Shown here: positions 1-9,973 of the stretch, one piece after another | Layout of the letters: the number at the start of each line of letters is the position of its first letter | How positions within the stretch are numbered: position 1 is the first letter of the stretch | Origin: CBDDEI01 sp965226775 | Lineage (GTDB): Bacteria > Chloroflexota > Dehalococcoidia > SHYD01 | Direction of reading: 5' to 3' | Length of the DNA: 64,000 bases | Assembly: GCA_965226775.1 (NCBI GenBank) | Contig: CBDDEI010000002.1 | Span: forward strand, 1,488,001 to 1,552,000 | Position numbers and translations under genes: made by a program | Notes under the pieces: generated by a model | What the model saw: only the letters and a program-made list of their open reading frames with translations | What the model was told of the DNA's origin: nothing | Database searches by the model: none

Positions 1-597
1 GCGCGTCCACGTTCTCCTGCAAGAGCGGCAGTAGTTCGTGCTTGCGGGTCAGGACAGGATCGTTGAACTGGATGAAGGTTGCGCCAGCCTCCTGCAACGC
101 CTTGGCTTCAGCGTTAAGGCTGCGGGCGAATTCGGCCGCCAGCCGCTTCTGATCGCTATAGTGCTTGTCCTGTACGTGGTCCGTTAGGCTAACAAGCCCT
201 GGGAGCACTACTTTAAGGGGCTTTGCGCTATGCTCAACGGCAAATTTCAAGTCTCGCACGCTAACAGGCTGCTCCCACGCCAGAGCCTCTTCGATGTAGG
301 GCTGACGGAAGTAGGTGTTGGAATCGAACCAGCGCAGCAGACCGTTGAGGGTGACACCCGTAAGACCGCCCGCAAAGTAGGTGATCTCGTCCTGCCAGCG
401 GATGTGTCCGTCGGTCACTAGGTCTACGCCCGCTTCGACCTGCTCGGCAATGGCGTCAGCAGTTGCTTCGTCAGCAACCGCAGCCAACTCCTCTGCGGTG
501 ATCCGCCCTGGTCGAAGCGGCCAATGGCGGTTCGGAGGTTCGGCCCGTTAGAAAGCGAGGGAACCTTTGGGTAGTTCCCTACAACAGTGGTAATCAT
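1..597 (-). CDS. Cobalamin-independent methionine synthase-like protein (MetE C-terminal type), partial, frameshifted
   Basis: MetE-core enzymes transfer a methyl group from a folate or related donor to homocysteine or a similar thiol. The reading frame runs off the left edge, so only about 200 N-terminal residues are present. The start is ATG at 597 with AAGGAG five bases upstream; the protein begins MITTVVGNYPKVPSL. The segments VEAGVDLVTDGHIRWQDE and GATFIQFNDPVLTR are typical of the UROD/MetE-like barrel of short stand-alone MetE proteins. The frame breaks near 505-510: one base is missing after Asp-Gln-Gly, and the continuation RITAEELAAVADEA lies in the next frame. It follows sucD by 24 bp on the same strand and is probably co-transcribed with it. 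The family assignment is fairly secure; the exact methyl donor cannot be told. Confidence 0.75.
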
Positions 598-621
598 TAA
601 GGCTCCTTAGGTTTAGTTACG

Positions 622-1494
622 TTAGCTGAGGAGTTCAGCCACTACCTTGCCGATTTCTGCCGGGTTACCGGTAGTTGCGACGCCGGCGGCTTCCAGCGCA
701 CGAAACTTGCTGGCTGCCGTGCCGCTATCGCCGCTGATAATGGCGCCGGCATGGCCCATGCGCCGTCCGGGCGGGGCCGATGCCCCGGCGATGAATGCAG
801 CCATGGGTTTGTGCTCAATGCTGCCGAGGAAGTCCGCCGCTTCTTGCTCGCCCATGCCGCCAATCTCACCAATGAGTACGATGGCATCGGTGTCGGGGTC
901 GTCCTGGAACCATTGGAGCGCCTGCACAAAGGTGGTTCCAGATACAGGGTCGCCACCGATGCCTAGAGCGGTGGACTGCCCGAGCCCTCGCGCCGTAAGC
1001 TGCGAGGCCGCTTCGTAGAGCAGTGTGCCGCTGCGAGATACCAGACCGATGCGGCCCGGTGAGAAGCTTTCGGCGGGCATAATCCCGGCCTTTGCTTGCT
1101 CCGTAGGGGAGATAATACCCGGGCAGTTGGGGCCAATAAGGACAGTGTCTTTGTCCTTGAGGTAGGCTCGCACCTGCACCATGTCCGCTGGCGGCAGACC
1201 CTCGGTAATGCACACCACCAGGGGCAGACCGGCGTCTACAGCCTCGCAGATGGCGTCGGTTGCAAAAGCAGCGGGCACAAAGATAATGCTGGCGTTTGCT
1301 CCCGTTTCCTGTACTGCTTTAGCAACGGTGTTGAAGACGGGCACGCCCTCTACCTCTTGGCCCTCTCTGCCGGGGGTTGCGCCGGCTACCACTTGGGTGC
1401 CGTACGCCTTGCAGAGCCGGGTGTGGTTGGACCCCTCGGTCCCAGTAATCCCTTGCACCAGCAGGCGTGTGGACTTTTTCAGTAAGACGCTCAC
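622..1494 (-). CDS. sucD: Succinyl-CoA ligase (ADP/GDP-forming), alpha subunit
   Basis: This subunit binds CoA and carries the phosphorylated histidine in the reversible conversion of succinyl-CoA to succinate with nucleotide triphosphate formation in the TCA cycle. The protein is 290 aa, the normal family length. It has an N-terminal CoA-binding Rossmann domain (VQGITGTEGSNHTRLCKAYG) and the active-site motif GHAGAI with the phospho-histidine at residue 248. The start is GTG with GAGGAAG upstream. It lies 82 bp downstream of sucC on the minus strand, the usual sucCD arrangement, followed by the MetE-like gene. Confidence 0.96.
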   Translation of the reverse strand: MSVLLKKSTRLLVQGITGTEGSNHTRLCKAYGTQVVAGATPGREGQEVEGVPVFNTVAKAVQETGANASIIFVPAAFATDAICEAVDAGLPLVVCITEGLPPADMVQVRAYLKDKDTVLIGPNCPGIISPTEQAKAGIMPAESFSPGRIGLVSRSGTLLYEAASQLTARGLGQSTALGIGGDPVSGTTFVQALQWFQDDPDTDAIVLIGEIGGMGEQEAADFLGSIEHKPMAAFIAGASAPPGRRMGHAGAIISGDSGTAASKFRALEAAGVATTGNPAEIGKVVAELLS

Positions 1495-1576
1495 TACTGC
1501 TTCCTCTTGTTCGTAAAACTTGTGCGGAATGCTAAGCTAAACAACAAATAATGCCCAATTCTCGACACTGTCACCG

Positions 1577-2740
1577 TTAGCCGGCGGCAGCGGCCACTGC
1601 CTTCTGAGCCCCGTCGGCCATATCTGCCGCTTCAATGATGGGCAGACCTGCCTTAGCCAGGATCTCTATCCCCTCTTTGAGGCCGTTGCCAGTTAGGCGA
1701 GCCACCACTGGGACTTTGATCTCGAACTGCTGATATGCCTCCACAAGTCCCTCGGCTATTACGTCCACCCTTGCCATGCCGCCCAGGATGTTCACATAGA
1801 TAGCCTTTACGTCTGGGTCGCGTATCAGGATGCTTATGGCGCTCACCATGCGCTGCGGGTTATTCACCGTGCCAATGTCCAGAAAGTTGGCTGCATCACC
1901 GCCGTAGAGCTTGATGATGTCCAGCGTAGCCATAGCCAACCCTGCGCCGTTCACTATGCAGCCGATGTTGCCGGTGAGCTTGATGTAGTTGTTTACACCG
2001 CTGTCGATGGCTTCTACCTCCAGCGGGTCTTCCTGAGAGGGATCGCGGAGCCCGGCCATCGAACTGTGCCGGAAAAGGGCGTTGTCATCAATGTTCAGCT
2101 TGGCATCCAGCGCAGACAGCTTATTGTCCTCGGTAACTACGAGGGGATTGATCTCCACCAGCGAGCAATCGTTCTTGATATACACCTCATACAGCTTGCC
2201 GATGAGGTCGGCGGCGGGCCGTATCAGCTCCTGCGGTAGCCCGATACCGTAGGCAAGCTGCCGTCCGGCGAAGGGTTGGTAGCCAATCGTCGGGTCCACC
2301 CACAGCCTAACGATCTTCTCGGGCGCTGTGGCCGCCACTTCCTCGATGTCCATCCCGCCCGCGGCGCTGGCCATAATGACCGGCTGGCGCTTCTGGCTGT
2401 CCAGCAGAATGCCGAGATAGAGCTCCTGTGCGGGTGTGGTGGCCTCTTCTACCAGCACGGTGGAGATGGGCGCGCCTTCCGGGCCGGTCTGATGGGTAAC
2501 TAATCGCGTGCCGATAAGGCGCTTGGCTGCATCCGCCGCCTCGTCCGGAGACTTGGCTACGATGATGCCGCCCGCCTTGCCTCGGCCGCCGGCGTGCACC
2601 TGTGCTTTGACTACCACCGTCCCGCCGAGGCCCTGCGCAACGGCTTTGGCTTCGTCTGCGGTAGCGGCAACGCCGCCCTTGGGCACCGGGATACCGAACT
2701 CCGCAAGGATGGCCTTCGCTTGGTATTCGTGGACTTTCAC
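1577..2740 (-). CDS. sucC: Succinyl-CoA ligase (ADP-forming), beta subunit
   Basis: This is the nucleotide-binding partner of SucD in the cytoplasmic succinyl-CoA synthetase. At 387 aa it is full length. The N-terminal MKVHEYQAKAILAEFGIPVP opens an ATP-grasp fold; VVKAQVHAGGRGKAGG is the nucleotide-binding strand-loop, and NGAGLAMATLDIIKLYGG lies in the C-terminal CoA-ligase domain. The start is GTG with AGAGG upstream. It is the first gene of the sucC-sucD(-MetE-like) run. The tRNA-Ser gene lies just upstream on the same strand, separated by a possible terminator hairpin. Confidence 0.96.
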   Translation of the reverse strand: MKVHEYQAKAILAEFGIPVPKGGVAATADEAKAVAQGLGGTVVVKAQVHAGGRGKAGGIIVAKSPDEAADAAKRLIGTRLVTHQTGPEGAPISTVLVEEATTPAQELYLGILLDSQKRQPVIMASAAGGMDIEEVAATAPEKIVRLWVDPTIGYQPFAGRQLAYGIGLPQELIRPAADLIGKLYEVYIKNDCSLVEINPLVVTEDNKLSALDAKLNIDDNALFRHSSMAGLRDPSQEDPLEVEAIDSGVNNYIKLTGNIGCIVNGAGLAMATLDIIKLYGGDAANFLDIGTVNNPQRMVSAISILIRDPDVKAIYVNILGGMARVDVIAEGLVEAYQQFEIKVPVVARLTGNGLKEGIEILAKAGLPIIEAADMADGAQKAVAAAAG

Positions 2741-2786
2741 AATAACCTCTGGGTTGCGACTATCGTACGGTGACTATCATGAAGAA

Positions 2787-2804
2787 AGTGCGGCTAACCG
2801 CACT
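2787..2804 (-). terminator. Possible terminator of the tRNA-Ser transcript
   Basis: A 7-bp perfect stem, AGTGCGG/CCGCACT, closes a 4-nt loop between the tRNA-Ser 3' end and sucC. On the minus strand it is followed by TTCTTC, a weak U-rich tract. It would separate the tRNA transcript from sucCD. Confidence 0.4.
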
Positions 2805-2884
2805 CGTTGCCGCCGCACGCGGCTTTGCCTAACTGTCTGCTCTATGGGATTTCGTAAAGTTGAAGCGTTCTCTATGGATTATGC

Positions 2885-2972
2885 TGGCGGAGGGGGTGGG
2901 ATTCGAACCCACGGTCGCTTGCGCGACAACGGTTTTCAAGACCGCCGCCATCAACCGCTCGGCCACCCCTCC
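2885..2972 (-). tRNA. tRNA-Ser (anticodon UGA)
   Basis: Read on the minus strand, the gene starts GGAGGGG and ends CCCCTCC-G-CCA, giving a perfect 7-bp acceptor stem with an encoded CCA tail. The anticodon loop CTTGAAA contains TGA, the D-arm includes TGGCCGAGCGG, and the T-arm is GTGGGTTCGAATCCCAC. The long variable arm (GTTGTCGCGCAAGCGAC) is diagnostic of class II tRNA-Ser. Confidence 0.96.
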
Positions 2973-3018
2973 CGGCGGCTTGGAGCCAGCGCTCCCAATA
3001 GTGGCCTTGCGCGGCAGT

Positions 3019-3047
3019 AGTATAACGTAGTCACGAAACAGCGTCAA
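3019..3047 (-). promoter_or_regulatory. Sigma-70-type promoter of tRNA-Ser
   Basis: On the minus strand TTGACG (3047-3042) and TATACT (3024-3019) are separated by exactly 17 bp. The -10 box lies about 46 bp upstream of the mature tRNA 5' end. Both hexamers match the consensus at five of six positions. Confidence 0.75.
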
Positions 3048-3108
3048 ACAGCGTCTCCTAAGGCACGCCTGGAGCGGCGCGCTTTAGGAGACCTGGCGCC
3101 CTTTAGGC

Positions 3109-3138
3109 TTGACAGCGCGTGACCTCCCCAGATACCCT
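3109..3138 (+). promoter_or_regulatory. Possible promoter of the FBP aldolase/phosphatase gene
   Basis: A perfect TTGACA at 3109-3114 is followed after 18 bp by TACCCT (3133-3138), a weak -10. It lies about 130 bp upstream of the chosen start codon. Only the -35 element is convincing. Confidence 0.35.
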
Positions 3139-3265
3139 TCTATGGGCACGCAGGCCGCTTGAAAACAATGTACAGCGTTGCATTGTGGCGGACGCGCACC
3201 TGTTACTTGCCCTATCCGGCTCTATCCTTATTCCGAATGCAAACCCTTTAACTCTGGAGGAGATC

Positions 3266-4393
3266 ATGGCGAAAGCAACTTTGAGCGTCATTAAGGCAGA
3301 CGTAGGCTCTATCGGCGGCCACACTAAACCAACCCCTGAGATGATGCAAGAAGTGGAGCATGTAATGCAGGAGGCCATCAAGCATGGCATCCTGATAGAC
3401 GGCCTTGTCACCCACACTGGCGACGATATTGCAATGATCATGTCGCACAACAAGGGGATCAACAATCAGCAAATCCACGTGGATATCGCCTGGAAAGCGT
3501 TCATATCGGCAACAGAGATGGCGAGCACCCAGGGCAACTACGGAGCTGGCCAGGACCTCCTTATCGACGCCCCTTCCGGTAACGTCCGTGGCGCAGGCCC
3601 TGCCGTCGCTGAGATTGAGTTCGATTTGCTGCCGGAATACCGCCCCGCAGAATCCTTCATGGTCTTTGCCGCGGACAAGTGCAGCCCTGGCGCGTACAAT
3701 CTCCCGCTATACCTCGCCTTCTGCGACCCCATGCACAACGGCGGTCTGCTCCTGAGCCCACGCCTGCATGAAGGATTTAGCATCACTATCATGGACATGG
3801 ACGCCCATGAAGGCGACCGCACCATCACTCTTGACGTGCCGGAGCGGATCTGGGACGTCTGCGCACTGCTGCGAGACATGGACCGCTTTGCCATTGAGTC
3901 CATCCACTCACGCGCCTACCCGGATGAGCAGGTGGCCGCAGTCTCTGCCACTCGCCTGCACAACATTGCGGGCCGCTACACCGGCAAGGACGATCCCATT
4001 GCGCTGGTGCGTAACCAAGGTATTTTCCCCGCGCCGGAAGAGTTAATTGAGCCGTACTTCATCGGCCACTACGTCACCGGCGATGCCCGCGGCTCCCATA
4101 CCATGCCGCTACTGCCCATGCGCATCAATACGCCTGTGGCAGGCGCATTCTGCTTGCCTATCATCTCCAGCCTGGGCTTCTCTATGGACAGCACGGGCCA
4201 CTTTTCCAAGAACTATGTGGACTTCTTTGGTGATTCAGTCTGGGATTCCACCCGGCTGCATATTGAGCAAAAGGCTGTCGAAATGCGCCGCCAAGGATTC
4301 TTCGGTGTAGCAATGGCTTCTCAGGCAGAGATCGCCTACACGGGCCTCATCGACACCATGAACAAGCTGGATAACGAGTTCGTCAGCAACTGA
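3266..4393 (+). CDS. fbp: Fructose-1,6-bisphosphate aldolase/phosphatase (bifunctional, archaeal type)
   Basis: The family (FBPase class V) condenses dihydroxyacetone phosphate and glyceraldehyde 3-phosphate and then dephosphorylates the fructose-1,6-bisphosphate formed, making gluconeogenesis effectively one-way. The product is 375 aa. The start is ATG at 3266, chosen because CTGGAGGAG precedes it; an in-frame upstream extension is not conserved-looking. MAKATLSVIKADVGSIGGH contains the N-terminal metal-site Asp and the catalytic His. RYTGKDDP places Tyr238 and Lys241 with the spacing of the active-site Tyr and Schiff-base Lys of the archaeal enzyme. The downstream neighbour rdgB begins 10 bp after the stop. 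The enzyme is known from archaea and deep-branching bacteria. Confidence 0.93.
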   Translation: MAKATLSVIKADVGSIGGHTKPTPEMMQEVEHVMQEAIKHGILIDGLVTHTGDDIAMIMSHNKGINNQQIHVDIAWKAFISATEMASTQGNYGAGQDLLIDAPSGNVRGAGPAVAEIEFDLLPEYRPAESFMVFAADKCSPGAYNLPLYLAFCDPMHNGGLLLSPRLHEGFSITIMDMDAHEGDRTITLDVPERIWDVCALLRDMDRFAIESIHSRAYPDEQVAAVSATRLHNIAGRYTGKDDPIALVRNQGIFPAPEELIEPYFIGHYVTGDARGSHTMPLLPMRINTPVAGAFCLPIISSLGFSMDSTGHFSKNYVDFFGDSVWDSTRLHIEQKAVEMRRQGFFGVAMASQAEIAYTGLIDTMNKLDNEFVSN

Positions 4394-4403
4394 CCCAGCG
4401 CGC

Positions 4404-5027
4404 ATGGACCGGCTCCTCTTGGCTACCAGAAATCCGGGGAAGGTTGCGGAGTTCCGGGAGTTGCTGGGAGCCATCCCCTTCACACTCGTTGGGCTTAGGG
4501 ATGTAGGCATCGATTTCGATGTCGAAGAGACCGGTACTAGTTACGAAGAGAACGCAGCCCTTAAAGCTACCAGCTATGCCAAAGCCAGGGGTCTCCTAAC
4601 CCTGGCGGACGACTCCGGCCTGGAGGTGGACGCTCTCAACGGAGAGCCAGGATACCTTTCGGCACGCTACGGCGGCCCGGGCCTTACCGATCCCCAGCGT
4701 GTGGAACTGCTGCTGCGTAACCTGGAGCAGGCGCCGGAACAGGAACGCGGCGCGCGCTTTGTCTGCGTCATTGCGGTTGCTACACAGGATGAAACGCTCA
4801 CACTCCACCGCGGCGAGGTTTCAGGCGTGATCACTACGGAGACTAGAGGAACTAACGGCTTTGGGTACGACCCTGTCTTCTTCTACCCACCTATGCACAA
4901 GACCTTTGCTGAAATCTCCTCAGCGGAGAAGCATCAAGTAAGCCACCGCGGCGCGGCCGCACGATCGGCACAGAGCTTCCTGCAATCTCTTTCGGCACAG
5001 CCACGGCCTAGCCGTCAAGCTCGCTAA
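4404..5027 (+). CDS. rdgB: XTP/dITP pyrophosphatase (Ham1/RdgB)
   Basis: The enzyme hydrolyses non-canonical purine nucleotides (dITP, XTP) to monophosphates, keeping deaminated bases out of DNA and RNA. The 207-aa protein begins MDRLLLATRNPGKVAEF, the family's nucleotide-binding signature, and contains ADDSGLEVDALNGEPG and the substrate segment TNGFGYDPVF. It starts 10 bp after the FBP aldolase/phosphatase gene, and cmk follows 42 bp downstream, so the genes probably share a transcript. Length and motifs are normal. Confidence 0.95.
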   Translation: MDRLLLATRNPGKVAEFRELLGAIPFTLVGLRDVGIDFDVEETGTSYEENAALKATSYAKARGLLTLADDSGLEVDALNGEPGYLSARYGGPGLTDPQRVELLLRNLEQAPEQERGARFVCVIAVATQDETLTLHRGEVSGVITTETRGTNGFGYDPVFFYPPMHKTFAEISSAEKHQVSHRGAAARSAQSFLQSLSAQPRPSRQAR

Positions 5028-5069
5028 TCCTATGCTCCAACACATCCTTGCGCTGCACACAGGACACCT

Positions 5070-5750
5070 ATGGCTTTCTCAACAATAGCTATCGATGGCC
5101 CCGGTGCGTCCGGCAAGAGCGTTGTCGGCCAGATAATAGCGCAGCGGCTGGCCTACCGCTTCATCGACACGGGCGCTATGTATCGCGCGCTCACTTGGCA
5201 GGGGATCGCAGAAGGGCTCTCCTTTGAAGACGCCGAAGAGATCATTGAGGTCGCGAAACGATCCAGCCTAGAGATCGAACCCATCACCGCAGAAGCACCG
5301 CGCGGCAAGGTGCTGGTAAACGGGCAGGAGATCAGCACGCAGCTGCATACGCAGGAGGTAGACTCCAAAGTCTCCCTGTTGGCGCGCATCCCCGAGGTGC
5401 GTGAAGTGCTGGTAGCGGCACAGCGCGCCCTAGCCGCTACGGGTAGCGTGGTGATGGCGGGGCGAGACATCGGCAGCGTTGTGTTGCCCAACGCCGATCT
5501 CAAGGTCTATCTGGATGCGCCCGTGGAAGAACGGGCCCGTCGCCGCCACACCGAGCTGGCTCGTAAGGACAGTCAGGTTACCTTTGACGCCGTGCTGGAC
5601 GAGCTGAAGATAAGGGATGGACTCGATATCACACGGTCGGCCTCTCCGTTGAAACCCGCCGATGATGCCCTAATTATCGACACCGAGGGCCGTAGTCCAG
5701 AAGAAGTGGCGCAACTCCTTATCGACTACGCCAGCTCCACCGCTGCCTGA
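5070..5750 (+). CDS. cmk: (d)CMP kinase
   Basis: Cytidylate kinase phosphorylates CMP and dCMP with ATP in pyrimidine nucleotide metabolism. The 226-aa protein has the P-loop IAIDGPGASGKSVVG near residues 6-20, the MYRALTW segment of the NMP-binding region, the AGRDIGSVVLPNADLK motif and the R-rich LID (EERARRRHTEL). plsC follows after 8 bp. Cmk next to PlsC is a common bacterial arrangement, which supports both calls. Confidence 0.96.
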   Translation: MAFSTIAIDGPGASGKSVVGQIIAQRLAYRFIDTGAMYRALTWQGIAEGLSFEDAEEIIEVAKRSSLEIEPITAEAPRGKVLVNGQEISTQLHTQEVDSKVSLLARIPEVREVLVAAQRALAATGSVVMAGRDIGSVVLPNADLKVYLDAPVEERARRRHTELARKDSQVTFDAVLDELKIRDGLDITRSASPLKPADDALIIDTEGRSPEEVAQLLIDYASSTAA

Positions 5751-5758
5751 TCTTTGCC

Positions 5759-6475
5759 ATGAATACATCGTCTACCCTACGCAAGCCTGGCCTCTGGTAC
5801 TGGGCGGGATCCCGGCTTACGGCCTTCCTCAGCACCGTGCTGGCCGGCTACAAAGTGGAAGGCAAACACCACATGCCGAAAGAGGGTCCCTGTATCGTGG
5901 TGGCTAACCACATGAGCGTGGTAGACCCACCCGTGCTGGGAACGAGCCTTCTCCGTCCGATGCACATAATGGGCAAAGCCGAGCTCTGGGAGCGCTTCCA
6001 CTCCCGTGTCTTCAGTGAGTCCCTAGGCGTCATCCCCGTACGCCGTGGCGAGATCGACCGGAGCGCGCTACGTATGGCGCTAGCCGTGCTGCAAGCGGGC
6101 GAGGTGCTGGCCCTCTTCCCGGAAGGCACGCGCGGCGAGGGGCGGATGCAGGGGCTCAAGCCAGCACATCGGGGCGCGGCGCTGCTGGCCCTGACGGCAA
6201 ACGTGCCCATTCTCCCAGTGGGTATCACGGGCACGGAAGCAGCCGCGGGCCCTTCAGATATGATTACAGCCATCCTCTCGAGGCCGGGGTTCGTGGTGAA
6301 CATTGGCGAACCTTTCATACTGCCGCAGCCGGAGGGCCCTCGGAAGTCGGATGACCTAACGGCGGCAACGGAGACGATCATGCTGCGTATCGCCGCACTG
6401 CTGCCGGAGCGTTACCACGGTGTATATACTCAAGCAGCGAGGAGCGCGGCGGGTTCCCTGGCTACGATGCCGTAG
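5759..6475 (+). CDS. plsC: 1-acyl-sn-glycerol-3-phosphate acyltransferase
   Basis: The enzyme acylates lysophosphatidic acid to phosphatidic acid at the inner membrane face. The 238-aa protein carries the HX4D catalytic motif NHMSVVDP, the substrate motif FPEGTRGEG, and a hydrophobic N-terminal stretch near residues 10-30 (WYWAGSRLTAFLSTVLAG) that could anchor it. It follows cmk by 8 bp with a clear ATG start. The LPLAT family call is secure; the exact acyl donor is not visible. Confidence 0.92.
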   Translation: MNTSSTLRKPGLWYWAGSRLTAFLSTVLAGYKVEGKHHMPKEGPCIVVANHMSVVDPPVLGTSLLRPMHIMGKAELWERFHSRVFSESLGVIPVRRGEIDRSALRMALAVLQAGEVLALFPEGTRGEGRMQGLKPAHRGAALLALTANVPILPVGITGTEAAAGPSDMITAILSRPGFVVNIGEPFILPQPEGPRKSDDLTAATETIMLRIAALLPERYHGVYTQAARSAAGSLATMP

Positions 6476-6553
6476 TGCGCTTTTGCTGCAACGTTCCTTC
6501 AGGTATAGTTATTAGGTGAGCTTTGCAGCCCGTATCCCTGCGCACCTAGTATT

Positions 6554-7978
6554 ATGACCGCAACCCTGATCCCGCCGCCCACAAGCCAGCAGCGGCAGTA
6601 CACGCCTCTGGTAGCATCGGTGGAACCAAAGAGCATTGCTGAACGACTGGGCATCAGCAAGGGCGACCTGCTGGTGAGCGTCAACGGCCACACGCTTCGA
6701 GATATCGTCGATTACCGTTTCTACACGGCGGACGAACACCTGGACATAGAAGTGGCCCGCGCTGACGAAACGCACCTTCTGCAGATAGAGAAGGACTCCG
6801 ACGAAGCCTTTGGTGTGGAGTTTGAGAGCATCCTCTTTGACGATATCCTACGGTGCAACAACAACTGCTATTTCTGCTTCATTGCCGGCAACCCTAAAGA
6901 GATGCGCCGTACCCTCTTCATCAAGGACGACGATTTCCGTCTCAGCTTTCTGTTTGGCGATTTCATTACCCTCACCAACCTGACGCCGGAGGATTGGGAG
7001 CGCATCGAAGAGCAGCACCTCAGCCCGCTCTACGTCTCCGTCCACGCCACGGAACTAGAGGTGCGCCAGAAGCTCCTTGCCAACAAGCGCTCAGAGGACG
7101 TGCTCCAGGGGCTCGACCGCCTAGCGGGATTGGGCGTCCAGGTGCACACCCAGATAGTCCTCTGCCCAGACATCAACGACGGCGTGCATCTAGACCGATC
7201 CATCACCGACCTCGCCCAGCGCTATCCTCAGGTGCAGAGCATCTCGGTGGTGCCGGTTGGCCTCACCGAGCTGAACCAGGTGCGGGGCGCACGCAAGCTG
7301 AAGTCGCCGGAGCCGTTGGACCAGGTCTGCTCCCCGGCCTATGCCCGCGACATACTGACCCTTATCCAAGCGTACCAGAAGGACTTTCAGCGCCGTTTCA
7401 AGACGCCCCTAGTCCTTGCCTCCGACGAATTCTATCTCCAGGGCGACGTGGACGTGCCGCCCGCTCGCCACTACGGCGATTATCCTCAGTTTGAGAACGG
7501 CATTGGAATGGTGCGCTGGTTGCTGCAGGACTGGGCACGCGCCAAGACCCAGCTTGCCAAAACGCCGGCAAAGGCAGCCCGGCTCAATGGACTGCGCCTG
7601 AGCCTGGTAAGCGGCGCTATGATTGCGCCCACGCTGCAACCCCTGGTCGATGAGTTTGGCAGCCTTACGGGTACGCAGCCGCAACTTATTATCGCGCCCA
7701 ACCGCAACTACGGAGCGCACATCGGCTGCTCTGGCCTCCTCACCGGTGGAGACATCCTCGCCGCCCTCGAATCAGCGCCTGTCGGAGACGTAGTGGTGCT
7801 GCCCCGCCGGTCACTAGATGCTACCGGCAAGATGTTCCTGGACAACCTCACGCCCGAAGAGATGCAGCAGCGCGTAGGACGCCCCGTGCTCTATGTTGAA
7901 ACGCTCAGCGAGTTGCTGACCTCTCTGCAAACCATTGACCTCACCGCCTTAGGCGCAACAGCCGCGGCGGGCGCATAA
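6554..7978 (+). CDS. PDZ-domain radical SAM protein, DUF512 family
   Basis: A 474-aa protein of the PDZ/radical-SAM/DUF512 family, known from cyanobacteria, Chloroflexi and Firmicutes; its reaction is unknown. Residues about 20-75 form a PDZ-like domain (AERLGISKGDLLVSVNGH). The Fe-S motif CNNNCYFC gives Cys101, Cys105 and Cys108 (CX3CX2C), followed by the barrel; the C-terminal part, with IAPNRNYGAHIGCSGLL, is DUF512. It lies between plsC and glmS on the plus strand and ends 12 bp before glmS, so the two may be co-transcribed. The PDZ domain on a cytoplasmic radical SAM enzyme suggests peptide-end recognition, but this is inference. Confidence 0.88.
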   Translation: MTATLIPPPTSQQRQYTPLVASVEPKSIAERLGISKGDLLVSVNGHTLRDIVDYRFYTADEHLDIEVARADETHLLQIEKDSDEAFGVEFESILFDDILRCNNNCYFCFIAGNPKEMRRTLFIKDDDFRLSFLFGDFITLTNLTPEDWERIEEQHLSPLYVSVHATELEVRQKLLANKRSEDVLQGLDRLAGLGVQVHTQIVLCPDINDGVHLDRSITDLAQRYPQVQSISVVPVGLTELNQVRGARKLKSPEPLDQVCSPAYARDILTLIQAYQKDFQRRFKTPLVLASDEFYLQGDVDVPPARHYGDYPQFENGIGMVRWLLQDWARAKTQLAKTPAKAARLNGLRLSLVSGAMIAPTLQPLVDEFGSLTGTQPQLIIAPNRNYGAHIGCSGLLTGGDILAALESAPVGDVVVLPRRSLDATGKMFLDNLTPEEMQQRVGRPVLYVETLSELLTSLQTIDLTALGATAAAGA

Positions 7979-7990
7979 CAGGGCAGAGCA

Positions 7991-9835
<1,845 letters not shown>

Positions 9836-9901
9836 GCCTTTACTACGTCGTTCAGAAGGAGCCGACGGGGGCGACGACCGAAGAACCGCACTCTCTATTA
9901 C

Positions 9902-9930
9902 TTGCCATAACAATACATCTGTGCTACACT
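9902..9930 (+). promoter_or_regulatory. Sigma-70-type promoter upstream of dnaG
   Basis: TTGCCA (9902-9907) and TACACT (9925-9930) are separated by 17 bp, 44 bp before the dnaG start codon. It would drive dnaG and possibly rpoD. Confidence 0.65.
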
Positions 9931-9973
9931 TAACGTACGCTGTCCTTAGACACGTCCCCACAGGATTGCACCC

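Noticed and set aside
3119..3265. 49-residue extension of the FBP aldolase/phosphatase
   Set aside because: The family N-terminus begins at the ATG with the GGAGGAG site; the extension overlaps a promoter-like TTGACA.
7979..7990. glmS ribozyme upstream of glmS
   Set aside because: Only 12 bp separate it from the preceding gene; there is no room for the ribozyme.
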